DNA of 64,000 bases from Coriaria nepalensis. Its lineage: Eukaryota; Streptophyta; Magnoliopsida; Cucurbitales; Coriariaceae. Where the stretch lies: assembly GCA_027186245.1 (NCBI GenBank), contig CP114481.1, positions 4,386,501 to 4,450,500 of the forward strand. Reading direction: 5' to 3'. The notes below the pieces were generated by a model. That model had not been told where the DNA came from. It worked only from the letters and a program-made list of their open reading frames with translations, and ran no database searches. Shown here piece after piece: positions 25,575-36,715 of this stretch (positions are counted from its first letter, which is position 1; every line of letters begins with the position of its first letter). The position numbers were made by a program, and so were the translations under genes.

Positions 25575-25711
25575 TTAACTTCCAACTTTGCACCTTGACC
25601 TGCTTTGGAGGTAATCCACCTTTGCTCTCACCAGCTCACGATGCGACTCAGCTTTTGACTTGGTTAACTCAACAGAAGATGCAAAATATTTTGACATTTG
25701 TATAGAACGAC
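25575..25711 (-). pseudogene. Minus-strand coiled-coil-like frame cut by a copia insertion
   Basis: On the minus strand the frame reads MSKYFASSVELTKSKAESHR and onward to a stop at 25575-25577. It is rich in Lys, Glu, Arg and Ser, like a coiled coil. Removing the copia element and one copy of its 5-bp target duplication lets the same frame continue into 30208-30240 with ATKQKKESRS. The host sequence was thus probably coding when the element landed. I do not recognise the protein; it may belong to the surrounding R3 element. Confidence 0.45.
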
Positions 25712-25880
25712 CCTTAAATTTAGTACATAATTAGCTCATAATTTGTGATTATACAGTTGTACTAATTTAGTTCCCATTAATTTCTTATTTTTTCCTTATA
25801 TATTCCCCTTTTTGTATTATAAAATAGAGATTACAAATTAATAAAAATATACATAAATTTTACCTAATCTAAATTTTATA
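25712..25880 (+). repeat. 5' LTR of the 25.7-30.2 kb copia element
   Basis: This 169-bp repeat is homologous to 30029-30202 over its whole length, including ttgtattataaaatagagat, which carries the probable TATA box. Its first bases read cctta where the 3' LTR reads tgttaata, so the terminal TG has been lost, and its last bases are ta rather than ca. Confidence 0.85.
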
Positions 25881-25893
25881 TAGTATCAGAACC
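25881..25893 (+). promoter_or_regulatory. Primer binding site (initiator tRNA-Met type)
   Basis: tagtatcagaacc follows the 5' LTR directly. Plant copia elements use tggtatcagagcc, complementary to the 3' end of initiator tRNA-Met. The two differences are both G to A. Confidence 0.75.
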
Positions 25894-25935
25894 TAAACAA
25901 TTCTAAGCCTAGAATCTCCTCCCCTCTCCCTAAAC

Positions 25936-27117
25936 ATGTCTATCAAGCCTCCCAAACCTCATACCTCTCCCTACTATCTCCACCCCTCTGATTCCCCAAA
26001 CCTAATGCTTGTTTCCAAACAACTTAATGGCGATAATTTTTCCTAATGGCTACGAGCAATCACTCGAGCTTTGAATGCAAAATACAAGTTAGGTTTTGTG
26101 GATGGATCTCTCTCTCCTCTCGATAAGAGTCACCCCGACTATAAGCAATGGAACCAGACTAAAGATATGGTGTTCACTTGGGTCTTAAACACCATAAAAC
26201 CCAACCTGGCCCATACCCTCAACTTTCATGATACCCCCCCCCCCTTTTGTCCTATGGAGCGACCTGATATCTAGATTTGGCCATAGAAACTAAGCACGCA
26301 TTTTTCAGATTAAACGCGATGTAGCCTTTCTTAACCACCTTCACCTAACCATCCCCCAATTACTATAGACGCCTAAAACAACTATGATAGGAACTTGCAT
26401 CCCTCTAACCTATCATGGATCTCGCCACCTACCAATAGAGAGAATCTGATGAACAGGTCTATCAGTTTCTCCTAGACTTGAATGAATCCTATTCTTCCTT
26501 ACGGAGCCAAATCCTAGCTACTAAAGCCCTTCCCACAATTAATAAAATTGTCTCAATTCTTTATGAAGAAGAAAAGCAGTGACTCCTCCACCTTTCTCTT
26601 CCTACGGATGCCACCACCATGGCTATTCACAAGTCCTCATCACATAGAAATAGTTTCAAATGTAGCAAATGCAAAAAAGAGGAACATTATGACCAGTGTT
26701 GGTGACTTATCGGATATCCCCCTGGGCGAGAACCTTGTTAGCGCTCTTCCATCCTTGGTAAGCCCCCAACCATTGCAGCTGCTATCACTGTGTCTCACCC
26801 CTCCGCTCTAATCCCACCGGTAGTCCTTCGACAACTCTTAAATCTACTCTGCCACACCTCGCACAATGTCGGCTCTATCTCCGTTCTAGATATGCTCCGC
26901 CATGAATTTCCAACTGTTTATTCCAACCCTACCATCAATTTTGTGGGTAATGTCTCCCCCTCCTCTAAATCACTTCAATCGACGGCCAGGATTATCGATT
27001 CCGACGGGTCACACCATGTTTGCTGCCACCTTGATTCCTTCACCTACCTGCGGTGCCTCCCTCACCCCATCTCTCTCTTTCTTCCTATGGGTTATGTCTT
27101 ACCTATGTAAGAGATAG
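25936..27117 (+). pseudogene. copia gag remnant
   Basis: An ATG at 25936 opens a gag protein with SPYYLHPSDSPNLMLVSKQL, typical of the N-terminal part of plant copia gag. A TAA at about 26044 interrupts it just before the conserved Trp, then NAKYKLGFVDGSLSPL continues to another stop at 26272-26274. Later frames (26548-27117) are low in motifs and scattered over several phases. The zinc knuckle is not clearly readable (around 26660 FKCSKCKKEEHYDQCW looks like a degraded CCHC). The capsid cannot be made intact. Confidence 0.75.
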
Positions 27118-27249
27118 ATAATATTTCCCTTTCCCCCACTTTAATTCTTCAAAATATCTTTTTTTCACCCTCTTTTCATTTTAATTTTTTATGTATACCC
27201 CTATTAACTTAACAACTTTCTTGCTTTGTTTTTTTCTCCCCCACTCTAT

Positions 27250-30033
27250 GTTTTTTTTAGGACCCAATGTCGAAGTGGCACCTTCACTTAGGTAACCCTT
27301 CTCATATTTCAATTCCTAATGTTGTTTATATCTCTAAACAATTATCTGATTATGTTACTTATGCTCATTTGAAGCAAACTCATCTTCCTTTTTTAAATAT
27401 TCCTAATAAAAGCATGTTTCCTTTACATATAATTTTTTGTGATATCTAGGGTGGATATAAATCTGCTTCATTAAATGGTGAACATTATTTTCTTACTATT
27501 ATTAATGACTTTTCTCAATGTACTTGGATTTACTTGTTAGGTTTTAAATCTGAAGTGATACGTTATCTGATGAAAATTTTAGCACTCATTCGGCATTCAA
27601 TTTTCTACTTCAATAAAAATTATTCGGATTAATAATGGGCAAGAATTTCACTCTCTTCAACTTTAAAATTTTTTCTGTAAGAATGGTATTTTACATGAGC
27701 GTACTTGCATTGAAACCCCCTAAAAAATGAAGTTGTTGAATAAAAACATCACCATCTCTTAAATGTTGTATGCTGCCTTCATTTTCAAGCTAATCTCATA
27801 ATTCAATTTTAAGGGGACTACATTTTAACTGCTACTTATTTGATTAATCACACCTCTAATATTTCACTTAATCATAAATCTCCTTTTAAACTACTTTTTA
27901 ACAAAACTCCCTCTTACTCTCATCTTCATGTTTTCGGTTGCTTATGCTATGCTCAAACTTTTCGTAGTCACCGTGATAAGTTTTCCGCTTGCTCATCCAA
28001 ATGTTTTTTTATCGGATATTCAAGTAATTGAAAAGCTTATAAACTTTATAATCTTGACACTTAATCTCCTTTCTTTTCTCGTGATGTCACCTTCTTCGAG
28101 AATCAATTTCCCTTTCTCACCTATACTATCCCTTCATCGACAATCATCCTTCCTCTTCCCGTCCTTGATATTCCCTCCCTTCCTTTACCTCTTGCAACAC
28201 CACCTCCAACTCCCCTTTGCTCTTCATCACCTCAAGCTCCCCCACCCCACATTTCAGCTTGCCCTCATCGCACCACTCATGCTCCTCGCCATTTCTCCGA
28301 CTATATTTTCCCCACCTTACAAGACACTCTCATTAAGTCCTTCGTCGCTCCAACAGTCTCAAGTATACCATATCCACTCTCATCTTTTCTCTTTTATGCA
28401 TGTTTCTCTCATTCTCACAAACAACTTTTATATGCCTTAAATGCCACTATTGAGCCTTCTTCTTACTCTGATGCCACACACCATGCCCATTGGCACGAGG
28501 CCATGAAGTCTGAATTACATGGCTTAGAAGATAACAATATTTGGACACTGGAGCCTCTTCTTGCTGGAAAGAAGCAAATTGGTTGTAAATGAGTTTTCAA
28601 AACCAAATTACGTGCTGATGGAACTCTTGAGCGATACAAGGTATGCCTTGTTGCTAAAGGTTATACTTAGGTTGAAGGGCTAGACTATCAGGAACTGTTT
28701 GCTCTTGTTGCTAAAGGTCATTTTTTGTTGTGTTCTTGCTATAACAGCTACCAAAATTAGATCATTCGTCAATTGGATGTCCATAATGCATTCCTTCATG
28801 GGGACCTTGATGAGGAGGTCTATATGCAACCTCCCTTCAGTTATTGCTCCACCAATGATATTGAAGTCTGTCGCCTTCTTAAATCCCTTTATGGCCTCAA
28901 ACAAGCCTCTTGCAACTGGTTTTTTAAACTAACATATGTTCTTCTTAGTGCATGTTTCACTCAATCTCAAGCAAATCAATCTCTTTTCACTCTCACCACT
29001 AGCTCTTCATTCACTATCATCCTCTTTTATGTTGACGACATTTTGGTTGCAGGCATTCACCTTCCCTAGATCACCTTCTTTAAAGACCATTTAATGGCTC
29101 ACTCAAGACAAAGAATTTAAGCCCTCTTAAATTAATGGCTCACTCAAAACAAATAACTTAAGCCCTCTTAAATATTTCCTCGGCCTTGAAGTGGCACGTT
29201 CCCCTGATGGTATTTCCCTCTCCCATCAGAAATACGCCATTGAAATTCTCTCCGATAGTGGTCATCTCGGCTCCTCCTTAGTCTTTTTTCCTATGAAACA
29301 AAATCTAGAGCTCATTCATATTGACAATGATCTTCTCTATGATCTAGGCCACTACCATCATCTTTTTGGTTACCTCATCTACCTCACTAGCACTCGTCCA
29401 GACCTCATCTTCTCCATCAATATTCTCAGTCAATTCATGCATGCTCCTCGCACACCACATCTTGATGTTGCCATTCGTGTTCATCATTATCTCAAAGGAA
29501 CTCCTGGTCAATGGGTTTTTTTTCCTTTTTCAAATAATCTACATATCACTACCTACACCAACTCTGATTGGGCTAATTGTCCCACTACCCGCCAATCGAC
29601 TACTTGTTTTATCATTCAACTTGGTTATAGTTTCATCTCTTGGCGCACAAAAAAAAAACACATTTGCCCGTTCATTCGTCAAAGCCGAGTATCGTGCCAT
29701 GGCCGTTACTACTTGTGAGCTCACCTAGCTCAAACAACTCCTTCTTGATCTCAATGTTTCTCATCTGGCACCTATGACACTTTTTTGCGACAATCAATTC
29801 GCCCTCCACATTGCTCAGAATCTCATCTTTCATGAATGTATAAAACACATTGAAATCGACTGCCACCTTGTTTGCAAAAAATTACGAGCAAGACTCCTCA
29901 CCACCTCTCATGTTCCCTCCGCTCATCAATTAGCCGACATCTTCACCAAAGCTCTCGGCAACAATCTCTTCCACACTCTTTCAGCAAGTTGGGCATTACC
30001 AACCTACATACTACAACTTAAGGGAGCATGTTA
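27250..30033 (+). pseudogene. copia pol remnant: integrase, RT, RNase H
   Basis: The domains run in copia order. The GAG-pre-integrase piece starts at 27267 (MSKWHLHLGNPSHISIPNVV). The integrase core has YFLTIINDFSQCTWIYL at about 27490, and its C-terminal part has [18 protein letters not shown] at about 27920. RT begins near 28500 with AMKSELHGLEDNNIW and keeps YVDDILVAG at 29028-29054. The connection and RNase H run from 29191 ([33 protein letters not shown] at 29780; [14 protein letters not shown] at 29926). In-frame stops replace Trp or Gln codons at several places, and a 41-bp duplication at 29091-29172 shifts the frame between RT and RNase H. The active-site motif survives, but no continuous polyprotein does. 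Confidence 0.85.
30020..30028 (+). promoter_or_regulatory. Polypurine tract of the copia element
   Basis: aagggagca stands immediately before the 3' LTR, which begins tgttaataaatt. Position and composition are those of a plus-strand priming site. Confidence 0.75.
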
Positions 30034-30202
30034 ATAAATTTAGCACATAATTAGCCCATAATTTTTGCTTGTATAGTTGTACTAATTTAATTCCTATTAA
30101 TTTCTTATTTTTTTTCCTTATATGCTCCCTTTTTTGTATTATAAAATAGAGATTATAGATTAATGAAAATGTACATAGATCTTACCTATTCTAAATTTTA
30201 CA
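30029..30202 (+). repeat. 3' LTR of the 25.7-30.2 kb copia element
   Basis: This 174-bp LTR starts with TG and ends with CA. It is followed by the target duplication acgac and is the better preserved of the two LTRs. Confidence 0.88.
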
Positions 30203-30339
30203 ACGACTCTCCTTCTTTTGCTTAGTGGCCCGGTCTTTCCCTTAGTGATTTATAGTATATACCTTTTATGTAGCTTTAGTTTTTATTATATTTCAATAGT
30301 AATGCAAGGTGTAATATAATTTGTTTGATTACCACTGCA

Positions 30340-31043
30340 ACAAACTTCACGATAGGCAAAGGAAGCTCCCAACCACGTGCTAATGAGTCATGATGCCCTT
30401 AAATCATATGTCAACTTGCACGATGAAATCAGAAGCTTGGAGGATGCATTCCGAAAATCTCATTGCCATTCAAAACTTGGGTTGCGGATGGAGGAAGCAA
30501 GCATAGAATCATATGTAAGTTACTGTACTTTTGTGCATCTCTTACTTTATACTTTTTGCATTAGACAGGCTGCTAATGAAGTTGTATGGATTGGGTATTT
30601 GCAATTTTTTTTCCATGGGTTGTTTTGTACTAGATTAATAATTGGTTGGCTACATTGGATATTGAGTTGTTGAAGAATATGTGCACTATTTGAATTTGAT
30701 TATTGCAGGAAAAAATGATCAGGTATATGCGCACGGGCAATGATGAAGGAAATGTACTCACCAAAGGAGAGGCTTATGAGAAGGTTTTAGGATTACTTCT
30801 TGGAAAGGGATATGACACTTGTTCTATTACCGACATGGAAAGCAAGGACGGAAGCAAATATTATTTTGAAGGCATGAGCTGGAGAAGGAAAGAGAGTTGT
30901 GGACTACAATTGAAGGATATTGCACGACGCAATTAAAGCAAAATTTGGATTTGAAAGCAGATATTGAGGCCTTGAAGATTGAGAGAGAGGCATGCTATTG
31001 TCTAAAATGGGAACCGGACTCCACATTTGATGATGAAGACTAG
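30340..31043 (+). pseudogene. Unrecognised spliced coiled-coil gene, 3' part, frameshifted
   Basis: Coding-like sequence is split by an intron with a strong donor gtaagt at 30514 and acceptor attgcag ending at 30711. The first exon (from about 30357, ATG at 30383) reads LMSHDALKSYVNLHDEIRSL, and the second begins EKMIRYMRTGNDEG. After SKYYFE (about 30865) one base is lost or gained, and the frame continues in another phase as ELEKERELWTTIEGY, then LKADIEALKIERE and a stop at 31041-31043. The tail is a heptad-like coiled coil ending DSTFDDED. The C-terminal parts of plant En/Spm-type transposases have this flavour, but I cannot assign it. The 5' portion is not visible. Confidence 0.5.
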
Positions 31044-31504
31044 TTGAAACGACTTGCTTCAGACTTTATTTTCTTAAATGAATTTTATGAAAGTTGGGTA
31101 GTTTCATGGATGTGGATTTTCTAATTTTATTTGGATGTGAATCTTGTGATCGACAAGCTTTTTGGACTTTAAGTTGTTGTTGGACAAGAATTGGACATGC
31201 TTTTGCTGAATTCAGACTTTAGTTATTATAAAGGATTCAGTCATATTTTGTGCAAGATTTGGTCGTATTATTGTAAAGGAGTTGCTTTTGATGGACTTTT
31301 GCTGAACTTAATTATGTTAATAGACTTTAGATGTTGTCGTTGTTAAAGTACAAGTTCTTTAGGTCATCTTTTGAACGAAAGATTAAGAGTTCTCTGTATG
31401 GACAAATCTTTTGAATAAAAAAGTGTTACTAATTAATTAAATAAAGTATAAAATTGTTGTTGATGGACCATTTTTTTGTTGTTGGAAAGTTGGTTAAATA
31501 TAAT
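31044..31504. other. Non-coding flank
   Basis: T-rich DNA follows the coiled-coil remnant and probably includes its 3' UTR, with repeated ggacttt and ttgttg words. I see no gene. Confidence 0.4.
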
Positions 31505-31745
31505 TAATTAGTTAATTGAGTAGTTAAATTTTCTTTTAAAGTTAGAATTGTAGTTTACATAAAAATTGGTTCAATGAAGTATATATAAATTATAGTCTAT
31601 TAGTTAATTGATTATTTAAAATTTATTGTAAATTTGGAATTATAATTTACATAAAAAATTATTTAATAACGTCTAGATTATAGTTAAATTTTTAGTTGAT
31701 TAGTTAAAAATTTTATTATAAAGTTGGAATTGTAATTTACGTAAT
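31505..31745. repeat. Imperfect tandem repeat of about 91 bp, 2.6 copies
   Basis: The anchor ttggaattataatttacataa and its variants begin at 31542, 31634 and 31724, giving spacings of 92 and 90 bp. Each unit also has a ttagttaattgat-type block. Copies are diverged by roughly a fifth. Confidence 0.7.
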
Positions 31746-31929
31746 ATATACCTTAATCCTTCAATCCATACACTCATTTTTATTTACTCACTAACTTTCT
31801 AACCCGTGTGTTGCACGAGAGTACTAAAATATTTTTATTCTCTAAGAAAAGTTTGTATATATTTTTATACATAATAATGAAAATGATTTATGAAAAAAAA
31901 ATAGTATTTGAGAATTCTTAATATTGATC

Positions 31930-32260
31930 ATTAGAGTGCATAGGTAAAGTCGCCTACGGCCTTGCATTACATCACAACATGTTTCACGTGTCAATGTTGA
32001 ATAAATATGCACCTGACTCCTTATATATATTGGAAATCGATCTCATTCAACTCCACGAAGATCTAATAGATAAAGAAAGATCAATATAAATTTTGAATTA
32101 TAAGGAAAAGAGACTTAACAATAAATTTAAGGTATTATGGTAGAGTCATAAGATGAAATAAGCTACATAAGAAATGAAAGATGAAATAAAGGAAAAATAT
32201 TCAGAATTATTTTAATCAGAGAGACATCCGTCAATTACATATTAGAATGAAATTCTAAAA
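31930..32260 (+). pseudogene. Ty3/gypsy integrase C-terminal fragment
   Basis: The plus strand reads VAYGLALHHNMFHVSMLNKY, then LHEDLIDKERSI, ILNYKEKRL, a SHKMK piece and EIKEKYSELF across several stops and one or two shifts. This is the well-known end of plant gypsy polyproteins (FHVSML..Y, LHEDL, ILD.KEK.LR, W..R..EMK..YP.LF). Upstream domains are absent, so it is a short 3' relic. Confidence 0.75.
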
Positions 32261-33374
32261 GATGGCAATGTATATGACACATGAAGTGTGAAATGTTGTA
32301 TAAATATTTGATTCAAATAAAAGTAGTAAAGTCCATATGAGTAAATCTATTAGCATAAGGATGTTGCTTCCCAGCATGAAGTATTGAAAACAATAGGTGA
32401 TCCAAGCCTATTTACAAGAGTGTTTGTAAAATATTGAGCTCAACTCAAAATTTTGAGAACTAAATTTTTTTAACGAAGAGAGAATATAAACCTCCAAACA
32501 TTTCAAAGCTATATATAATAGTAGGAAAATATATAAAAGGATTTCTTAGCAAATTTTAATTCCGAACTATGTATAGTTATAATAATAGAAATAGAAGGGG
32601 CCCTTTAACATTTTTAAGATTCACATAGACTTAAGTTTAATTAATACAAATATAAATACAAAAAATTGTGGCGCTTAAGTGTCAAAATGACACCTTATGT
32701 TTCATTAGACACTTAAGCATGTGTCTTAAAACAAACACGCAATTAAGACAACTAATTGAAAAGGGGTCAACATATCATCACCCACCCTTTTGTTATAAAA
32801 AGCCATACGGCCATGGTGAACTTTGCACCAAGAACAAAGAAAAACCAAGAGGGAGGAGAGAAGAAAAGAGGAAAAGAAGAAAGAAAAAAAATTAATAAAA
32901 AAACACAAAACAAAAGGGAAAGTGGATTAGGATCCCTAACCTAACCATTTAGCTTAGGAACCCATGTAAGTATAGTTTTACGTTATTGTTTGTTTATTGT
33001 TATTGTGATGCTAGGGTTATTACTATAATTGTTATATAGCATGTTTATCAGATAATCATATGATTTTATTTAACATGCTAAAAGTTGAGGACGTTGCACG
33101 AATATTTATATTTTCAAGATAGATAATATTAGCATCATGTAACATCAATAAAAAAAAATAATGTTATGTTGGCTAGATATTAAAGATGCATAAGCACGTA
33201 TGTGAATAACATTATAGTGAGATGCTGCCAGATTATAGCGGATCGTGTATCGATCATAATGGACTCCGAATCATTATTTTAAAAGTCATAGCGGATCGTC
33301 ACAGAGGTCATAGTAGATCACTGATTAGAAATCAGTTAATTGCTGTCGGCATCATCCTCAAGGCCCTAAGCATT

Positions 33375-33514
33375 ATATAGTAAGAAAAGATAAGAAGAGC
33401 ATGTCAATTGCATAGTCACATTAGAATATCTCAATAAATAAAGCATATAGTAAGAAAATATAAGAAGAGCATGCCAGTTGGATAGTCATATTAACACATA
33501 TTAATAAGTCATTT
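33375..33514. repeat. 70-bp tandem duplication
   Basis: atatagtaagaaaa and ataagaagagcatg recur 70 bp apart, starting at 33375 and 33445, with a handful of substitutions. It lies within LTR-like DNA. Confidence 0.75.
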
Positions 33515-33956
33515 ATTGATAAGAATATTCTTTTTTTTCTTTGCATCTAAATAAGACCCTATACTTACTAAGTTTCTAGCCCATAGAAATTCCCTTATGT
33601 TATAGGAAAATTTAAAGGTAAAGCTCTAGCATTAGTGTCTAGCGAATGAATGAGATCTACCTCGTAGAATGTACATATGAAGATGACCTGTGGAAAGATG
33701 GAGGGCTTAGAAAATAAATGGCATTCATATATTTTAGAAAAGTCTAATCCGTATGTATATGTAAGTTTCAAAATGTTTATATAATAGTGTTTTTTTATTT
33801 TACAAAAAAAAACCAAAATGTTATATATAACCTTTTGTTATGGGTTTTACACCCTAACGATACAAATTTTAGTTACATTACAGTGTTTTGTAAAAGTTAA
33901 AAATTACTACATTATTTTTGTCAGCAAGAGTTTAAAGTTAGTTAGCATGTAACACA

Positions 33957-34013
33957 CCTACTAGCTATATCTGTTTTCTAAAAACTTTTTTAAAAAATAG
34001 ATAGCTAGTAGGG
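33957..34013. repeat. Inverted repeat (hairpin) of about 26-bp arms
   Basis: The left arm cctactagctatatctgttt and the right arm, reverse-complemented as cctactagctatctattttt, match apart from a few mismatches, with a loop of only a few bases. It could be an element terminus or a hairpin in a transcript. Confidence 0.7.
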
Positions 34014-34019
34014 CGAGCG

Positions 34020-36715
34020 TCACAAGTGGTTTGAGTTTATTGATCATTAAAGGATGATTAGATCTCAGTTGAATTTTAAATTGAAGAATTTTGACTCGTT
34101 CATAATAAATCTAATTTAAAAGTTAAATCATTAAAAATAAAGTTAAATCCTAAGAAGAAGACACAAAGCTTAAAGAAAAGAGAGAAGCATTTTCTACGAG
34201 TAGGAAATTGAGCAAATGTTGCAACATTAACCGTAGATACTTCATTTTTATCTTATCTTACCATCTTTTGAATTTGTGTAAGGACTTTATAAAATGCAAC
34301 CGTTACATTATTTTGAGATTTTTGAGAAGCTTTATCACTTCTCTCTAAAAACAATGTTGGATATTATCTTTCATGATCTATCTTTTGGGAAATGGTTCCT
34401 AATGAAATGGCTTGCATATTTATTAAAGTAGATACGATAAAATTAGCTTGAATCAAATTTAAGAAACAAAAGTTTGATACATATCAAACTAACACTTAGC
34501 ATAAATCAACTAGATCATAAAAAAAGGATAAGGATATGCAAGTTGTGTAATAATGGTTGCTTTAATCCATTCTGATTGTGAATCAAAATCAATTTAACAA
34601 AGCTTAACCAATTAGAATGATCAAGTCTCTTTTTAAATTGTCTTAAAGAGAAATTGAACTTGTTGTAAGATCTAATACATAGTAATGTATATAGATTAAT
34701 AACAACAAAATGCTAAAAGGGAATTTATTTTTTCCTTCTTATTATTTCCATATTCAAGTTCTCTAAAATTTCGGATTCAAAGTCTTGTGATGATATATGA
34801 AAACCGAATTTATGAAAAAGGGATAAGAAATGAAATAAGATGGAAAATAAATAAACATAAATATTACTCTTTGATGAGATAATGAAGATAAATACTAGTG
34901 TTGAAAGTTTCTTAGAACAAACCTAATTGAGAATAAGATTCTTATTTATAGAAGTCCTCCTAGAACATCATTTGTGAATGATGTATGGGCATGGAAAAAT
35001 TGACAAATATGAGATATAGTCCAATATGACTTACTCACTGAACGTGCTTAAATCCAACTATGCCATCATGATATAGAATACATGCATAATAAATAGGATT
35101 TTCTCTAAATCCGCATCAAAATTATCAACATGAGATACGGATGGAAAGAACAAAGTCCTACTACTATATGAGATATAAAGATGATTGGTTCTCGCTACAT
35201 GTATGATATGGATTAATTAGAGACCAAATCTAATAGATGTTATTTTATTGGACATTTCTAGTAGAGACTAGAATATGTATTGTCTCAAATTCCATTAAGC
35301 TAACAACAGTTTTTTTGGCCGAAAAACTATTTTCTTGGCCGAAAAACTATTTTCTTAAAGAGGGTGTTACTTTTTAAAAGGATAGCAGGAGTAAGAGAAA
35401 ACTTGTAAGAGTTATAAGTATCCTAAAATTAACAATTAGATTAAGAATCCAATATTACTAAAATCTCACTAAGGAGGAACCTTCAAAAGAAGGAATTATG
35501 ATTCCCAAGTATACACTAACACTTAATGCACTATGAAAAACTTCACCTACTTGTTCAAAATAAGGAAGCAAGGTGTATGAGATATGACCTAAAATTTTCA
35601 CATAAAATGACATAAAGAAGGTGTGTTGGAAGCTTAATATAAAGATTGATCCAAGCATTAGAGAAAAGGAATCTAAACTATAAATAAAAATGATTTGATT
35701 TATGAAAATGGATTGCTAAGTGTATACTAGAGATAGAGGGAGAAACACCATGTTCATTGTCTAATAACTTTTAATTTAGAATGAAGTAGTTATATTAGAA
35801 ATTGTTTGAATTTAGTTGTCGAAAAACTTCTCCTTTAAAGATATGGGTAAAGCATCTTTGAGAGATCTATGGTGATAAATTCAAAATCATTTCTTATGCT
35901 TAACTTAATAATGTATATAGTAAAGTACTAAAAGTGTTTAGTGCGAAAACTTCTAAGAAATGATGATATAAGGAATGTCATGGAATCTTATTCTTCAAAG
36001 CATGTTATCTAAGACATGAAGGAAGAGAAAATAAATGAACTAAAATGACTTAAACAAGGCTATAGGTTATGTCATAGGTTCTATGTACGAAATCAAATAT
36101 TCCTGAAGCTCTAAGTGTTATGAGAGTGAATTTAGGAATCTGATTTGATAGCATTAAAATGCGGTCAATAACATTATATTGTTCTTGAGAAAAACTTTGG
36201 ATAAGTTTTTAATACATAGAAACTCTATATTGAAATTAAAGTTTTCATAGACTCTAATTTTTAATCATTATTAATGAAACCACATCATATTCCATATTAT
36301 ATTAATTAATTAAATTGGTTGATTAAAATAGTTCCAAACCAAGCATCAACTGATATATTAAAATTAAATGCATTACTATTTTTGAAGCAAAGAAAGTGTT
36401 TGGATAAAAGGTCAAGAATGAACTTATAAGGGTTCCAGGTATCATTAGTTACATAGTATTATACTATGATTATAAATGATACATAATGAAAGCAAAAAAA
36501 CTAAGGTATCATTAATGATCCAAACATGAGTCACCTTGTTGTCACTTGTTATTAAAGAGTTTAGGAAGAAATAAAAGTGAACGAAAGAGAATTAACAATA
36601 AATAACAAAATGGATCCACGCCCTAAGGAACTTCTCCAACAAAAGTTTAAATCAACATCATGACAAGATGTGAATAGCATTCAAGAAGCAATTGGCTTTA
36701 GTGCTAGTGGGAGAT
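34020..36715 (+). pseudogene. Very decayed copia internal region ending in a polypurine tract
   Basis: The first 150 bp (34020-34170) match the middle of the R1 LTR (compare 37780-37930) and may be a 5' LTR relic. Beyond it, text at 34590-34690 aligns with the integrase segment of the copia remnant at 14590-14680 (aatgatcaagtctctttt, then a taatacatagtaatgtatat block). The last part, 36540-36640, resembles the tail of copia RNase H, with an ADPLTK-like aaaatggatccacgcccta. The tract agtgggagat at 36706-36715 precedes the R1 LTR exactly where a copia polypurine tract belongs. No frame survives. The copia label depends on these patches. Confidence 0.5.

Larger units (their letters stand above)
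25712..30202 (+). mobile_element. Nearly full-length Ty1/copia retrotransposon with short LTRs
   Basis: A 4.49-kb element has LTRs at both ends, a primer binding site, gag, protease/integrase, RT and RNase H in copia order (integrase before RT), a polypurine tract and a 5-bp target duplication acgac (25707-25711 and 30203-30207). The LTRs differ at about 20 of 170 positions by eye, so insertion is not recent. LTRs below 200 bp and the YYLHPSD-type gag start fit the Ale/Retrofit-like copia lineages. Multiple stops and shifts make it non-autonomous. Region by region the protein remains readable, unlike the older element at 13151-16140. Confidence 0.88.
32261..34019 (+). other. LTR-like DNA after the gypsy fragment
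   Basis: There is no host gene. A TATA-like gttataaaaagcc at about 32803, followed by a purine-rich leader (32830-32930), looks like a retroelement promoter and R/U5 region. Inverted repeats stand at 32669-32717 and 33957-34013, and a 70-bp duplication at 33375-33514. I could not find LTR ends. The short frames at 32668-32944 are by-products of the A-rich leader. Confidence 0.4.

Noticed and set aside
28680..28904. 74-residue minus-strand ORF within copia RT
   Set aside because: It is the reverse complement of RT coding sequence, with no independent motif.
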